Shown here: in pieces, positions 21,251 to 32,482 of the stretch
Numbering within the stretch: the first letter of the stretch is position 1
Layout: each line of letters begins with the position of its first letter
Assembly (NCBI GenBank): GCA_002914845.1
Contig: JXTC01000005.1
Span: forward strand, 1,678,254 to 1,742,253
Source of the DNA: Trema orientale
Lineage: Eukaryota; Streptophyta; Magnoliopsida; Rosales; Cannabaceae
DNA: 64,000 bases
Direction: 5' to 3'
The notes under the pieces: model-generated
What the model saw: the letters and a program-made list of their open reading frames with translations, nothing else
What the model was told of the DNA's origin: nothing
Database searches by the model: none
Position numbers and translations under genes: made by a program

Positions 21251-21791
21251 TACTTCCACTTCTCACTCTTTTTCTTTCAAAGCCAGACTCGTTTAAACGC
21301 CATTAATTTCTGAATTAAACCAAAATCAATGCTTGAAACAATCCATGTAGAACAATTTACATTTGAAAACAGAAACAACTTGCTTACGCTTTAAACACCC
21401 ATTGCTTTCTTTAACAGAGACCTCTGTATTGAAACTTCACAGATTTTTCACATGTTTACATTCAAAATAAAAGAGTAACTAAATTTCTGGACAGCCAAGT
21501 CAGGAAAACTCTCTTAATGGGAACTACCTGCTAATCAAGAGTTACACATATACTGCAAGCAGCTTGTATCAACTAGTTTACAAACATTAGTTTACATAAC
21601 ACATGTTTTGCTTGGCCTCTGGATACAGAAAAATAAGCAAAAGATCCCAAAACAACAATCAGAAGATTAGACCTCCTCATAAGTCATAAGAAAGCTCCCC
21701 TGCTCATCGATCTTCTTAACCTGAGATTATAAAACGCCTCATCGTATATGTCATCAACAAAAAGGGATTAGAAAGGAACAAACTTGTTTTC
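21251..21791 (-). other. 3' flank of the minus-strand pseudo-protease gene
   Basis: No ORF. It includes the second copy of the TTGTATCAACTAGTTTAC word and is likely partly 3' UTR. Confidence 0.45.
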
Positions 21792-22997
21792 TCACGACGA
21801 CTCTAGTGGTATAGAATCCAACTTAAAGTCAGAACAACTCCTTTCCCACTTGAGCAGAGAAGGACTAAATCCCAGCATTGAAGCACCCACGTCAAAATGT
21901 AGGACCATATCCTCCAACTGATAACCCCCTAAAACAACCGAATCCCCTGAGTTCGAACCTCCATCTAAGAACCCCAAACACATTACCTCATCACTCACTT
22001 TCACCATCAAATTCCTACCATGAAATCCCCACCTAACCATCTCACTCTGCAGCCCCAAATCAATACCCGGCACTTGTGGACCAAGCTGTGTGTCATACAC
22101 AGTTTTTGAGTCAAAACACAACCCAAAAGGTGCCACAGGCTCAGCCTTTGTGATATTCATAGACACAGCAGCTTTCTCATAAGCTTTAGTAAATATAGCA
22201 TAAATTGAGCTTTCCATAGTAGTAAAAGGAACAATTGTGCTTAGCTTAGCTTTCTCAACATGAATCGACAATCTCTTACCACCAATGCTCATTGACTTCA
22301 AGTTGATTAAGTACTCATGCTGTGAATCACCATGGCTTAATAAGAGAGGTGTGTAGACTAGTGATTTCGAAATTTCAGAGCCAAAAACAGAACCGTAAGG
22401 ACCCTTCTCGTACAAAACGACGCCGTTTGAGGACGAGAGGCACATAGTGAATTGCCATTCGGAGCTCAAAGCTGCGGAAACTTGAGAAGGCAGAGCCACC
22501 CTCGTCCTTCCGAGACCAACCATTCCCTTAGCCCCGCTAGCTAAACCCTTTAACAACGAGTTTGGTGCGCAAGCATAGAGAAAAGGGTACTCACCGACGT
22601 TGACTATCTCAGCATTTGACCCCCGGTCAACCAAACGAACGGCGAGGATGTCTTCCACCAACTCTCCTCGATGACCCAATTGAGCGATCTTGTTCTCCGG
22701 GAAAAGGGCACAAGAATCGTCGTCTTTTCGGGCCTTACCGGGCTTGGCAGCCAAACATTGGATCGACCCAGATGAAATCCGACGTCGAGAAGAGAAACCC
22801 AGATGAGAATCGCAGCCCATCCAGAGAAATGGGCCGCCGAGATCGACAACGAGCTTGGAGGGCACGAGGGTACGGCCATGGCGGATTTCGGTCAAGTACT
22901 GGAAAGTCAACGCGTCTTTGGTTATAGGAAGAAGAAGAGAATGAGATGATAAAGTGACCCAGTAGAGGAGGAGGAGAAACCGAAGAGTGGCAGCCAT
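21792..22997 (-). CDS. TAXI/EDGP-like pseudo-aspartic protease, diverged paralogue (401 aa)
   Basis: Intact single-exon gene. It starts with a hydrophobic leader (residues 1-20), followed by the two-lobed fold of the xylanase-inhibitor/EDGP family. The first catalytic motif is D52-L-G-G. In the second lobe KLSTIVPFTTMESSIY has no catalytic Asp, so it is predicted to be catalytically dead. Conserved family words include MVGLGRTRVALPSQVS, VMCLGFLDGGS and VVLGGYQLEDMVLHFD. It is shorter than the plus-strand gene (401 versus 468) and clearly older in divergence. Probably secreted to the apoplast; ligand unknown. A TATAAATA-like word on the plus strand near 23097 may mark the promoter. Confidence 0.9.
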   Translation of the reverse strand: MAATLRFLLLLYWVTLSSHSLLLPITKDALTFQYLTEIRHGRTLVPSKLVVDLGGPFLWMGCDSHLGFSSRRRISSGSIQCLAAKPGKARKDDDSCALFPENKIAQLGHRGELVEDILAVRLVDRGSNAEIVNVGEYPFLYACAPNSLLKGLASGAKGMVGLGRTRVALPSQVSAALSSEWQFTMCLSSSNGVVLYEKGPYGSVFGSEISKSLVYTPLLLSHGDSQHEYLINLKSMSIGGKRLSIHVEKAKLSTIVPFTTMESSIYAIFTKAYEKAAVSMNITKAEPVAPFGLCFDSKTVYDTQLGPQVPGIDLGLQSEMVRWGFHGRNLMVKVSDEVMCLGFLDGGSNSGDSVVLGGYQLEDMVLHFDVGASMLGFSPSLLKWERSCSDFKLDSIPLESS

Positions 22998-24165
22998 GGA
23001 AGGAAACCAAACCAGATCAAGGACAGAGACAGAGGAAGAGAGAGAAAATAGGATTAAGGATCCTTCTGCGGAGGGACGCCGCGGACTGTGTTACCTATAA
23101 ATAAAAAACCATAATAATTGGAAAAAAGAAACGGATAATGCTTTGGGATATTATTTGTTCCATTTTCTGACTAGACATTTTGGTATCTTTTAATGGTGGG
23201 TAATTCCACTTAGATTAATGGATCGTTCTTATCTTCTTGAGCTGGCATGTGAGAAATATGCTAAGATAGCAACTTTTTTATTATTTTTTCTCATTATATT
23301 TAGCGATAACTTATGCGCTGTACTAAAAAAAATAAAAACATGTCCTGCTTATCACTTATCGCCCATGGTTTTTTATTTTTATTTTTATTTTTATTGTTTG
23401 TGTTTCTTATTAATGTTTTGAGTTGTTGGCAGTTTCAACTTGGCAGATTATTGATTTTCTAGGAAGAAAAAGCCCCTACCCAATTTAAGGGACACCAATA
23501 TTACGAATCTGCCCTCCAAAGAAATCAGACCACTCTTTAAATCCCTTGTGTTTCGTTTTCTCTTGTATTTTTTGGAAAGGGGATCTGGTTTGGAAGGTGC
23601 GAATGAAGAGGAAATGAATATGGACAAAGAAAACGGGAGTGTACAATTATGTTTGTAGACGGTGGAAAATAAAGACAACACAAGGGCGTGATGGACTTTT
23701 CAAACAGAAAATAGTGATCTTAGTAGGAGTCACCGTCCATATTCCACCATAGCCAAATTTTAGGAATGAAATCACATATCAAATAATTATGTCTCGGTTT
23801 CTAAAAGCAATCGTTTAATAATCTATAATCATGTCATTAACTAAAAGCAATCGTTTAATATTTTATGTAAAAATAAAATATTTTAACGATTAGTATTGTG
23901 CTTTTTATGCTTTATGGATCTTGTCGAGCTAGTGTAATACTTATGTCATTCTCGTGTTCTAACATCATGTCATATCATGTTAACCTATAGTATCTAAAAA
24001 TATGAGCCCGATATAACTCAAGATTATCTTGTGTCGTACAGTGCTTAGCACGAATTTTTTCGTATCGTGTCGCCGTACCTAATGGATAGCCCGACTTATT
24101 TTACATTTACATCGGTACCAAAAACTTATACTAATAAAGTGACACATTCATTCTATTACTATAAG
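22998..24165. other. Intergenic: promoter side of the minus-strand gene
   Basis: The first 100 bases are purine-rich leader for the minus gene. The rest has no gene. The phrase AAAAGCAATCGTTTAATA occurs twice near 23803 and 23841 (a 38-base partial duplication). Confidence 0.5.
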
Positions 24166-24350
24166 CCTCTTTGGCACAACTTTTAAAGATCTTTTAGGAC
24201 TCAAAAGATTTTTTAGGAGTGTTTTGATGGATTTTTAGAAGATCTTCTTGTATCTAAAAGATCTTTTTAAAGAAGTATGGACTCATCATCTTTTTTAAGA
24301 AGATCTTTTTATACTTCTTTCAAGAAGTAAAAGTTATACCAAACAGGCCC
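24166..24350. mobile_element. hAT-type MITE
   Basis: Starts GCCTCTTTGGCACAACTTTTAAA and ends AAAAGTTATACCAAACAGGCC, an imperfect TIR of the common plant hAT-MITE style. The interior repeats AAGATCTTTTT-like words in both orientations. No coding capacity. Confidence 0.65.
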
Positions 24351-24479
24351 TATCTTATCTTAAAGTAAGATCACACCACTTAAAGTTTGATGGTTGAAAT
24401 AGATGCCATATTATATGGTGTGGTATAAAATATCATATACTGATACATAAAACTAATATTGATACACTTATAAATGGCC

Positions 24480-25310
24480 ATTTAATAAAGTGATGGAAAA
24501 AAAAAAAAAGAAAGAAAATGTCTTTTTAACAAGGATATGAGAAAAAATGGCAATTTATTAAAAAAAAGTGTAAAAATAGATATTTGTTATAAATTTGCTT
24601 AAATGGCCCCGAATTTTAAACTTATAGCAAAGTGACTCAATATTATAGTTAAATGGCCCAAGTAGATATACAGTGAAATTATATACCAAAAATACCCCTA
24701 ATAATACCTATTAAATCTGAAACCCCAAATATCATGTCAATATATAGATATACTAGCGAAAAAATCAATATGCATAATAAAGGTATATAGAATCTAGTAT
24801 AATAAAATACGTATAATAAAAATGGTATATATCATGTCAATACATAATATATCAGCAAAAGATAATGTACTAAAGTCTAGAATCTATTAATAAAAATAGC
24901 TAGAATCCAGTATAATAAAACTGGTATATCTTCGAATATTCCATATCAATATATAAACATACTTAAAAAAAGAATTATGTACTAGAACATGGAATCAGAT
25001 AGCAAAGGTAGTTAATAACTGGTATAGTAAAATTGGTATATCTTCCACCTTCCAATATACCATGTCAATATATGATATACCAACCCAAAAAATTAAATGT
25101 AACAAAACCTGGAAAATTAAACATAAACTAAAAGGTCATTTATGTATAGCCTAATAAATAGACGGTCATTCTCCTAAATAGAAGGGTCTTTAACAGAAAT
25201 TAAAAGATTATTTACCCATAAGTTAACCTAATAGTGTATGGCCATTTTCTTAAAAATAGTGGTCATTTGGCTCTACACTAAGTAAAAAGATTATTTTGCC
25301 ATTTGGAAAG
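24480..25310. repeat. AT-rich segment with a degenerate 100-120 bp tandem repeat
   Basis: CATGTCAATATA-like words followed by ACTGGTATATC-like words recur at about 24733, 24833, 24942 and 25061. Flanking sequence has AAATGGCC / GGCCATTTTCTTAAAAA-type words in inverse, so the array may sit inside a foldback element. No ORF. Confidence 0.5.
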
Positions 25311-25884
25311 CTAGAAACCGATAAATCCACAAAAACTTGTGTCCTTGCTTGGAAGCCATAACCCAAGGATTTTATAAACTTGGAGGCATTACCAATGAGC
25401 CCTCCTAAATCCTGGCCAAAGCTGCAATTTGGTGTTAGTTTGGACTCACCTTCGCCTTAGTGATTTAAACTCAATTTTTACGTGGCTATTAGAGAGCTCC
25501 ATTCAGTTATAATCGTTCGTTGCTCGAAACTCTTATGGTTCAGTTTATCTTATAAGAGATGAGAAAATCAATTTTGCGGATCCTGTGGAGGGAGACTCTC
25601 AGACTATTATCTCTAGCCCTAACTCTTCATATCAAATGGAAACATAGACTATTATATAGTCTATTTTAGAGGCCAAAAGGAAGCTCTCTTCTCTAAACAG
25701 ATGGGCAGTTGTGAAGATCCTAGAGCTACAAACTTATTTTGCTCATAATGTGGCCAAGTAGGCTGATTGTTTCTTTTTTTATTTATTTTTTTTGGAGATG
25801 TGAATGTTTGTAATCTCCTTGTTGGTGTATTGATGTATGTTCTGACTATTTTAGTGGGGCTTTAGCCACCTTCTGTTGACTTTT
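25311..25884. other. Intergenic, no gene seen
   Basis: Possibly repeat-derived (TGTAATCTCCTTGTTGGTGTATTGATGT reads like a plant LINE 3' region), but I cannot support this firmly. Confidence 0.35.
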
Positions 25885-26960
25885 CCTTTTTTTTTTTGAA
25901 ATGGAAATATTCTTACTGATGAAGGTCTGCAATTACAACTTTGGAAATAAAGTATGGACATGAATCACCCCGTACTTTATCCACTTGAGCGCGAATTGCA
26001 AAAGAAGCTAGTTCATGGGCCACCATAATCCTTACTCTAGAGATATGGCGTCAAGAGCCATAACCAGCAGAAGTAATGAAGAAATTAATATCTTTAACAA
26101 TTGACGCTACAACAGAACAAGGTTGGGGCCGATTGATAGCATTAATAGCAAGCAGTGAATCAGATTCAATCTCATCCAAAGGGTAGCCATACTCAATAGC
26201 CAATCGGATCCCTTCACGAATTGCTAGCAGTTCACTAGTGAGGACATCAAAGTTACCAGTGAGCTAGAGTGCCCAGCGGACTAATACGGTACCGTTGTGG
26301 TCTCTAATTGTCCCACCAATACCCAATGATATCGCAATCCTCGAAAATAGCTGTATCGACATTGAGTTTTAAGCATCCCACATCTGGTCGACACCAATGA
26401 ATGGCCGATAGAGCTGAGTGAGCGCTATATTCTATTTCAGTTCAAAGACTGCTGGTCTGGAACTCTATCAAATAAGACTGAACCCGATCAACAAGCTCTA
26501 GTGTATCGATCACATTATCATTGAACAACTTGTTATTGCGGCGATTCTAGATGGACCATAAAACAACATAAACCAGCTCCAAGAGATTCTTAGTAAGGGC
26601 ACGAGATAAGGCAAAGAGGATATCAGCGACAGAGGCAAATTGGTTTGAGTTGAGCAGATCCCAGCACTGTAAAGCAGTCCAAAGGCTCGACAATTGGTCG
26701 CAGAAGAAGAAAAAATGGGTAATATTCTCAAGCTCGAAATTACAGTAATAGCAAAATAGTTCGGCACGAATATTTATCTTCAGTAGATTGGAAGAGACCG
26801 GAAGGCCATCATAGAATAATCTCCAAAGAAGGATCTTCACTTTGGGAGGGATATTACAGGACCAAAGTCGTTTCCACCACCTCTGGAGCTCGGTATTTAT
26901 TTGGGAGCTTGAAGTAAAGTGATTAATATTTTTCCTATTCTTGCTTTAATATATTTGTGT
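25885..26960 (-). pseudogene. LINE (L1-type) 3' remnant: RT zinc-binding and RNase H domains
   Basis: On the minus strand the segment 26960-26547 encodes a zf-RVT-type domain (PPKVKILLWRLFYDGLPVSS, then C-x2-C...H...C). It is followed by an RNase-H-like domain read in broken frames from about 26400 to 25930 (CLKLNVDTAIF, GGTIRDHNGTV, ELLAIREGIRLAIEYGYP, ESDSLLAINAI). Several stops and at least one frameshift are present. A T-run at about 25885-25896 on the plus strand is the poly-A tail of the minus strand, marking the 3' end. The order matches plant L1-like LINE ORF2 C-termini. Non-functional and 5'-truncated. Confidence 0.8.
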
Positions 26961-27042
26961 TCCGTTGGTCGATTTAGGTGCTGTTCTCAAAACTTCCCTA
27001 AAAAAAAATGTAGTATTTCCAAAACAAATATATATATATATA

Positions 27043-27281
27043 GGTTGCCAATCCAGTAGGTTTTTTTTTTTTCCCTATGTGTATGTATTTTTTTTTAGCC
27101 GTTGGATCATCATCTAATGGTGATCCAACGGCTATAATGAGGTACATGAAAAGACGTGCATCATTAATGCTATTTCTCTTTCCTGCTTTTTATAATAAAA
27201 AAATGTGCATGATAAATTTTCATTGGCCAAATTGATACTTAGGCATAGGTAAAAAAAAAAATACCTACTGGATTGGTGTCC
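27043..27281. mobile_element. MITE family A, copy 1
   Basis: TIRs GGTTGCCAATCCAGTAGG and CCTACTGGATTGGTGTCC bound a 239-bp element. An internal GTTGGATCATCA...TGATCCAAC palindrome follows the left TIR. Related copies lie at 37567 and 39412. Flanks are (TA)n, so the target duplication cannot be read. Confidence 0.85.
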
Positions 27282-27455
27282 ATATATATATATATGTATG
27301 CCATATGCTAAGTAGAGTTTAAGAAAAGTCCCCATCCAACTTAAATTCCTTAGTTTGCCTGGGATATGGATCATATTTGGGATTTTTGTTTTCAGCTTGG
27401 AAATTGGGCTTTTGTCTTGGTTAATAAAAGCCCAGATATAAGAGAAAAACACAAA

Positions 27456-27692
27456 GATAGGACTAACTTAGGCCAAAATGACTTTTTTATGCATTTTTTT
27501 AAAAAATGACATTTTTATGAGTGTCAAGAACGTCTTCACATATGGTCAAGATTTGAAAAAATCATTAAAGAAGACTTTTTAATGGTTAAAAAGCTCTTGA
27601 TTATAGGTCATGACGTTCTTGACACTCTTAAAAATTGTCATTTTAAAAAAAAATTACACAAAATAATAGCCCAAATTAGTCCTACCGATGTC
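27456..27692. mobile_element. Hairpin MITE (arms about 95 bp)
   Basis: AGGACTAACTTAGGCC at the left end is inverse to GCCCAAATTAGTCCT at the right. The arms continue through ATGAGTGTCAAGAACGTC and GACGTTCTTGACACTC, leaving a loop of only some 50 bases. Transcripts would form a long hairpin. Confidence 0.75.
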
Positions 27693-28949
27693 CTTTTCTC
27701 CTCTAACCATTAAAAACGACCATAAGAGAAAAGAGAACAAAGGAAATGGACGATTTTTTCTGAATGACATTTTTTATAATTACTTTTGAGTATTATTTTT
27801 GATTGGTTAGTCACATAAGTTCACGACCACTTATAATATTTTATTGATCCCCAGTCATAAAAGAGTTATGACTCATCCTAAAAATAGTCATAATAGAAAG
27901 TAGTCAAAAGAAAGTTATTTCGACTAAAATTTCGAATGCCAATGCCAAAATTCAGAGAACAAAGAGAACATATGGTCCCACATAAATAGACGGCTCAGAT
28001 GCAATAGCTGCATCAATCGCGACTGACACTAGCAAAATTCTACCAAATATATCACTTACAAAAATTATGTCAGATAAAAAAAATCAAAATTTAATTTATA
28101 CGATTTGATTTTTATGATAAATTATGGAACCAAAGATTTTATTCTATCAATAATTTTGATTGCAATTGAAAAATATAGCAGTTCTAGAGATTGAATTTTT
28201 TTTTTTTTTTTAACATTTAACTTCATTCATAAATGCATTTTTAAATCATAAACGTCTTTTATTATTAAGATAATTCAGTATATATAATTTCTTAATCGCA
28301 CAGTTATTTTTTTAAAGAATAAATCATATAATATACGTGATTTCTTGATCGGATATATAGAATATATATTTTTTTTTAAAAAAGATAACTCATATACATA
28401 TTTATCCTAATTAATAGAAAGTGCTCGATATATATTTTTTAAGGATAAATCATTTCTTTCTTCTTCTTCTTTTGGCATTTTTTCTCTTTGTAGCAACACT
28501 CTCTTCTTTTGTTAGAGCAGTTATCTTACAAAGAATTTAATCCTTAATGTATAAATGAATTTCATCTTGGACTCCTTGTAATCTTTTACTGTAAAATCTT
28601 TATTCCTCTCATGAATTCCAACTCTATCTCATCCTAAATCCACTAAATTGTAATGGATAGTAAATTATTAGAGTGGTATGAAGAGAATTTTTTAAAAAAT
28701 ATATATATATTTTATCATTGGGTATTTTTATATTTAACTAAAAATAAAAGGTGTGTAAAAAGAAATTTCAAAACTTATGAGGGTTTAATTAGAAAAAGAG
28801 TAGAGAGAGAAAAAAGAGGGATGATAATAGTACCACTCTTAATGAAATTAGTATTATCTCCATATTTTTCGTTAAGTCAAAATTTCATACACGGAATGAC
28901 GGAAAGAATCATAATTATTCAATTTATATGGTATCTAATGCTTAGTTTA
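27693..28949. other. AT-rich intergenic, no gene seen
   Basis: A/T runs and degenerate repeats of TCTTAATCG / TTCTTGATCGGATATA around 28260-28450. The 99-codon frame at 28653-28952 is Lys/Ile/Phe-rich, with no family features, and was not accepted. Confidence 0.5.
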
Positions 28950-28964
28950 TAAAATAAGAAACTC

Positions 28965-29267
28965 TACTACCGAACATGTGGTCTAGTGGTAGCGCTGTTA
29001 TCGTGGGTGTTGGAGGCCGCGGGTTCGAACTGGGTGACTCCTTCGGGAGTCTTAAATGTGAGGGTACCTACCTGCCAGCCCATGCCCCCGGCCTCTGCCC
29101 TAGGGTGCCGTTCTCGCTAGTTGTTCAGATGGGGTTCAGGTGACTCACTCCACCGCTCGGTGGTGGCGACCTGGTCGAAAGGGTCTTGGAGAACATTCCT
29201 GAACGGGGTTGGAGCTGAGGATTGCCATGCTGATCGCCCCCTCCTCCCCTTTCAGTTATCAAAAAAA
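28965..29267 (+). mobile_element. tRNA-derived SINE, copy 2
   Basis: Same family as 17165-17485. It starts TACTACCGAACATGTGG, has A-box-like TGGTCTAGTGGTAGCGC and a perfect B-box core GGGTTCGAAC, and ends in an A-rich tail. A 15-bp duplication TAAAATAAGAAACTC lies at 28950-28964 and 29268-29282. Its CpG-rich head is better preserved than in copy 1, so it is probably younger. Confidence 0.93.
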
Positions 29268-29282
29268 TAAAATAAGAAACTC

Positions 29283-29760
29283 CATTTGACATCTATCTAT
29301 CTATATGTATTAAGTTTGAAGCAGAGAGAAAATAAAAAAATTGTGTTAATTTTTTCGATTATATTTTGAAAATTTTTAGAAAATTCTTAATTTAATTATT
29401 ATTTTTTTGATCCTATTATAATTTTTTTATATTATAATTAGTTGTAATATATACATATATTATATAATATTGTATTTGATTTAATATTAATAATACCTTA
29501 TATTAAATTTAGTTTATCAAATAAATAGTTGTGCTACATTCGTCTCATCAAAATAAATATAGAGATAAATATATTCTTTATTGTTTTATATAATATTATA
29601 TTTAATTTAATATTAATGATATTTTATATTAAATTAAGTTAATCAAATAAATAATTATGTTAGTCTCATCAAACTAAATAAAATAAAAATCATCAAACTA
29701 AATGAAATAAATAATATTGTAATTATAAATTAGATTTATTAATACAACTCAAACAAGTTT
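29283..29760. repeat. AT-rich spacer with an imperfect tandem duplication (period about 126 bp)
   Basis: TATATAATATTGTATTTGAT...TCAAATAAATAGTTGTG at 29461 recurs, with substitutions, at 29587. No coding signal. Confidence 0.6.
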
Positions 29761-30240
29761 TAGAATAGAATAGAATAAGCTTCCCGCGACGGACTCTGCA
29801 ACCAAAACTCTCAATTTGATGCCCTAATTTCCTCATCTCATCGGTAAGCTTCTTCTTCTTCTTCTTATTCTTCCTCTTCTTCTGTAAATATCATATTCGT
29901 ATCATTATTTATTAAATGCCGGATTAATTCTCAGTGGGTTCGATTTTTGTGTGACTGTTTGTATATGCTTTTGAATTTGATGAATGATCAGTATGATTCT
30001 TTAATCTGTTGTTTCAAATTTTTTATGGGTTTTTCTTCAACTACTGTTACAAGACTGATTTCGGAGTGTACATGAATTTCTCGATCACAAAGAAAGCATT
30101 TTTTTTTTCTATGTTTCAATTTTTGGCACCTGAATTCAATCTTGGGTACTGTTTTGAAATTGATTTTAATCAAGTTTTGATTAAATATGCTTTTCTTATC
30201 AATTTCATTCTTGTTTTGGGAAGCTTTTTTTTTGGAGTAG
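29760..30240 (+). promoter_or_regulatory. Probable non-coding first exon and 5' UTR intron of the phosphatase gene
   Basis: A locally less AT-rich stretch (about 29780-29844) ends CTCATCG before GTAAGCTTCTTC, a good donor with a pyrimidine-rich start to the intron. An acceptor GGAGTAG lies at 30234-30240, two bases before the ATG. Exon limits are inferred. Confidence 0.45.
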
Positions 30241-30242
30241 AA

Positions 30243-31367
30243 ATGGATCCTATAGATATGGATGAAAAATTGACGAATCAAATATTAGCACTGCGGAGAG
30301 TTCTGGATATGAGAAGATATATTGGGAGGGATAATCTTCCATCCAAAATTGAGGAGGTACTAACTTAACGTAATTGCTTCAATTAATAGAAATTGGGTTT
30401 TTCTTTCTCTCTTTTTTTTTTTTTTTTGGGTGAATTTTTTAACATTTTTTTTTCGGTTATCAGGGTCTCTTTCTGGGTTCTTTTGAAGCTGCAAGAAACA
30501 AGGACGCGCTGAAACAATCAAATATTACACACATTTTAACTGTGGCTTATTTTCTGAATCCTCTATATCGTAATGAGTTTGTTTATAAGGTCATAAATGG
30601 TAAGAATCTCTTTCTTTGAGTCGCAGAAAACAGTTTTGGATCAACTTGGTTTCAAATTTTGTTTTTACTTCGAGTTGAGCTTCGAGAACTGAACTTCTAG
30701 TCCTGATTTTATGGTTCGTGTTCTTTGTAAATTGATGTAGTTGCGGATAGAGAAGATGAGAATCTGAAGCAGTACTTTGATGAATGTTTTGATTTTATTG
30801 AGGGAGCGAAAAGATCAGGTGGTGGTGTGCTGGTTCATTGTCTTGCAGGAAAATCCAGAAGGTGATTCCCTTTCTGTCGAGGCCACTTACCTTTCTAGTT
30901 ACTTCTCTTTTATCTGTGAAAAAGAGTGGAACTATGTAGTATTAAGTATCAACCACTTTGCTTATCGGTCATTGTGAGTACTGAATCTATTATTGATAAT
31001 CCTGCACGTCTATATCTTTCACGTAAAGATTTGTGTTTCATTTGAATAACAACTTCAATTAAGGATTTGTATTTGTTTTATTGGAGCATGAAAACGATTA
31101 TGCCAGTCTGATATTCGTTCTTTACTTTATGTACTCTGTAGTGTGACTATCGTTGTTGCATATCTGATGAGAAAACATGGAATGAGCCTATCTGAAGCCC
31201 TGAATCTTGCAAAGAGCAAACGGCCAATAGCATCTCCTAATCCTGGTTTCATCTCACAACTTCAGGAGTATGAAAAATCCCTTCTTGGTGCGCAATCATC
31301 TTGCTGCTTCTGTTCAACTGTAATTTCAGCTCATATTGACCAGTGTGACACTACCTCAACTATGTGA
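30243..31367 (+). CDS. Dual-specificity (MAPK) phosphatase, MKP2/DsPTP1-like (198 aa, four coding exons)
   Basis: Coding exons 30243-30356, 30464-30599, 30741-30861 and 31142-31367, all with GT-AG junctions, join in one frame. The protein opens with a short helical N-terminus. The DSP domain follows from [12 protein letters not shown] (39 onward), with a general-acid candidate D86 (VADREDENL) and the P-loop HCLAGKSRS (116-124: C117 nucleophile, R123). The P-loop Ser is split across the last intron. [20 protein letters not shown] is a family hallmark. Such enzymes remove phosphate from Tyr and Thr of MAP kinases; Arabidopsis MKP2 acts on MPK3/MPK6. The C-terminal 25 residues ([11 protein letters not shown]...) look unusual and may be an alternative or retained-intron end. 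The neighbour MUTE supports orthology to At3g06110. Confidence 0.88.
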
Positions 31368-32482
31368 AATGGTGTTTATGCTATTGAAAACTGAATTAGG
31401 ATGTAGGCCATTTACCTATATCCTTTCGAAGTACAAAACCTAAGCATGAAGTTTGTTGTCAATTACATTCTCTTTTGACAGTATTATTGTATTCTGATAT
31501 TGCTGTTTTTATAGTCAATCTATATCAAAGAAAGATCTTAATGAATATATGTACTATTTATGTCAGATAACCACCCAAAAGAACATTTTGCTGATAATAT
31601 ATCTTCAATTCTGTACAAATCTACATGAGTACCATTTAGCTAAATGATTGGTTAACATCACCGTCCTTGCTCTAGAATTGTTAAGTTCCACTTCCCCTGT
31701 TTTATTTAAACTAGGTATCCCTTTTCACCGGCATGTGCCACTTTCTTAACGTGTAAATTGTGGGAAGAAGGAAAAAAAGCCAAGTGTGATAACTGAGAAG
31801 GGAAAATGAAAACATAAAGTTTCGACATTTTAGTTCAAAATAATAATATCGCAGCTCATTGAGGGTGTTTTGCAGATGAACCAGAATTTTAAGAAATGAG
31901 TTCTTTTTTTTTATTCTAAAAAATAAAAACAAAAATTTGTTAGTCAAATGTGGAAACTTATTATGAAGAATATGTCAAGCCAAAATTTCGACACTGTGGC
32001 CCAACCTATTTATATTTGTATGTGCATTTCCTTATTATGTTTTCTCTCTGTACTCTGCCATGACTTTTTGTTTTAGTTCTGTTTTGCATTTTTATCATGT
32101 AGCCCACGAAGAGGAGAATAGAGCTTGAAAGTGCATGGAGGCAATTGCGCAATAAAGAAGTTAGAATTTGTTGCCAGATGAGATGAATTTTCCTTCCTGG
32201 ATGAATCTAGATATTGATCTTTAGAACTTGAAGCAGACACTTTTTTTTATTTAAAATTCTATTTATTCTTTGAAAAATCCATTAAAGTTGTTTTAGGAAA
32301 GCGAGACTCATCAAATGGAATCAAATAGGGTTTAGGAAGGACGAGATTGTTTTGTAATCTTGCCTTAAACTAGAAATGTACATACTAGTGGCACATTTGG
32401 AATATCTTATCAGAAGGTCTAAGGGTTCTTTTCAGTGTGTCAACGTCTATTGCCAATAGACCTCCAAATATATATAGATATA
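31368..32482 (+). other. 3' region of the phosphatase gene, possible alternative last exon
   Basis: An acceptor-like TATCATGTAG at 32093-32102 precedes CCCACGAAGAGGAG and a stop at 32126-32128. The surrounding 100 bases are less AT-rich than the flanks. Otherwise no gene. Confidence 0.35.

Noticed and set aside
28965-29040. Functional tRNA gene
   Set aside because: The tRNA-like head belongs to a SINE with a 15-bp target duplication and does not fold into a proper acceptor stem.
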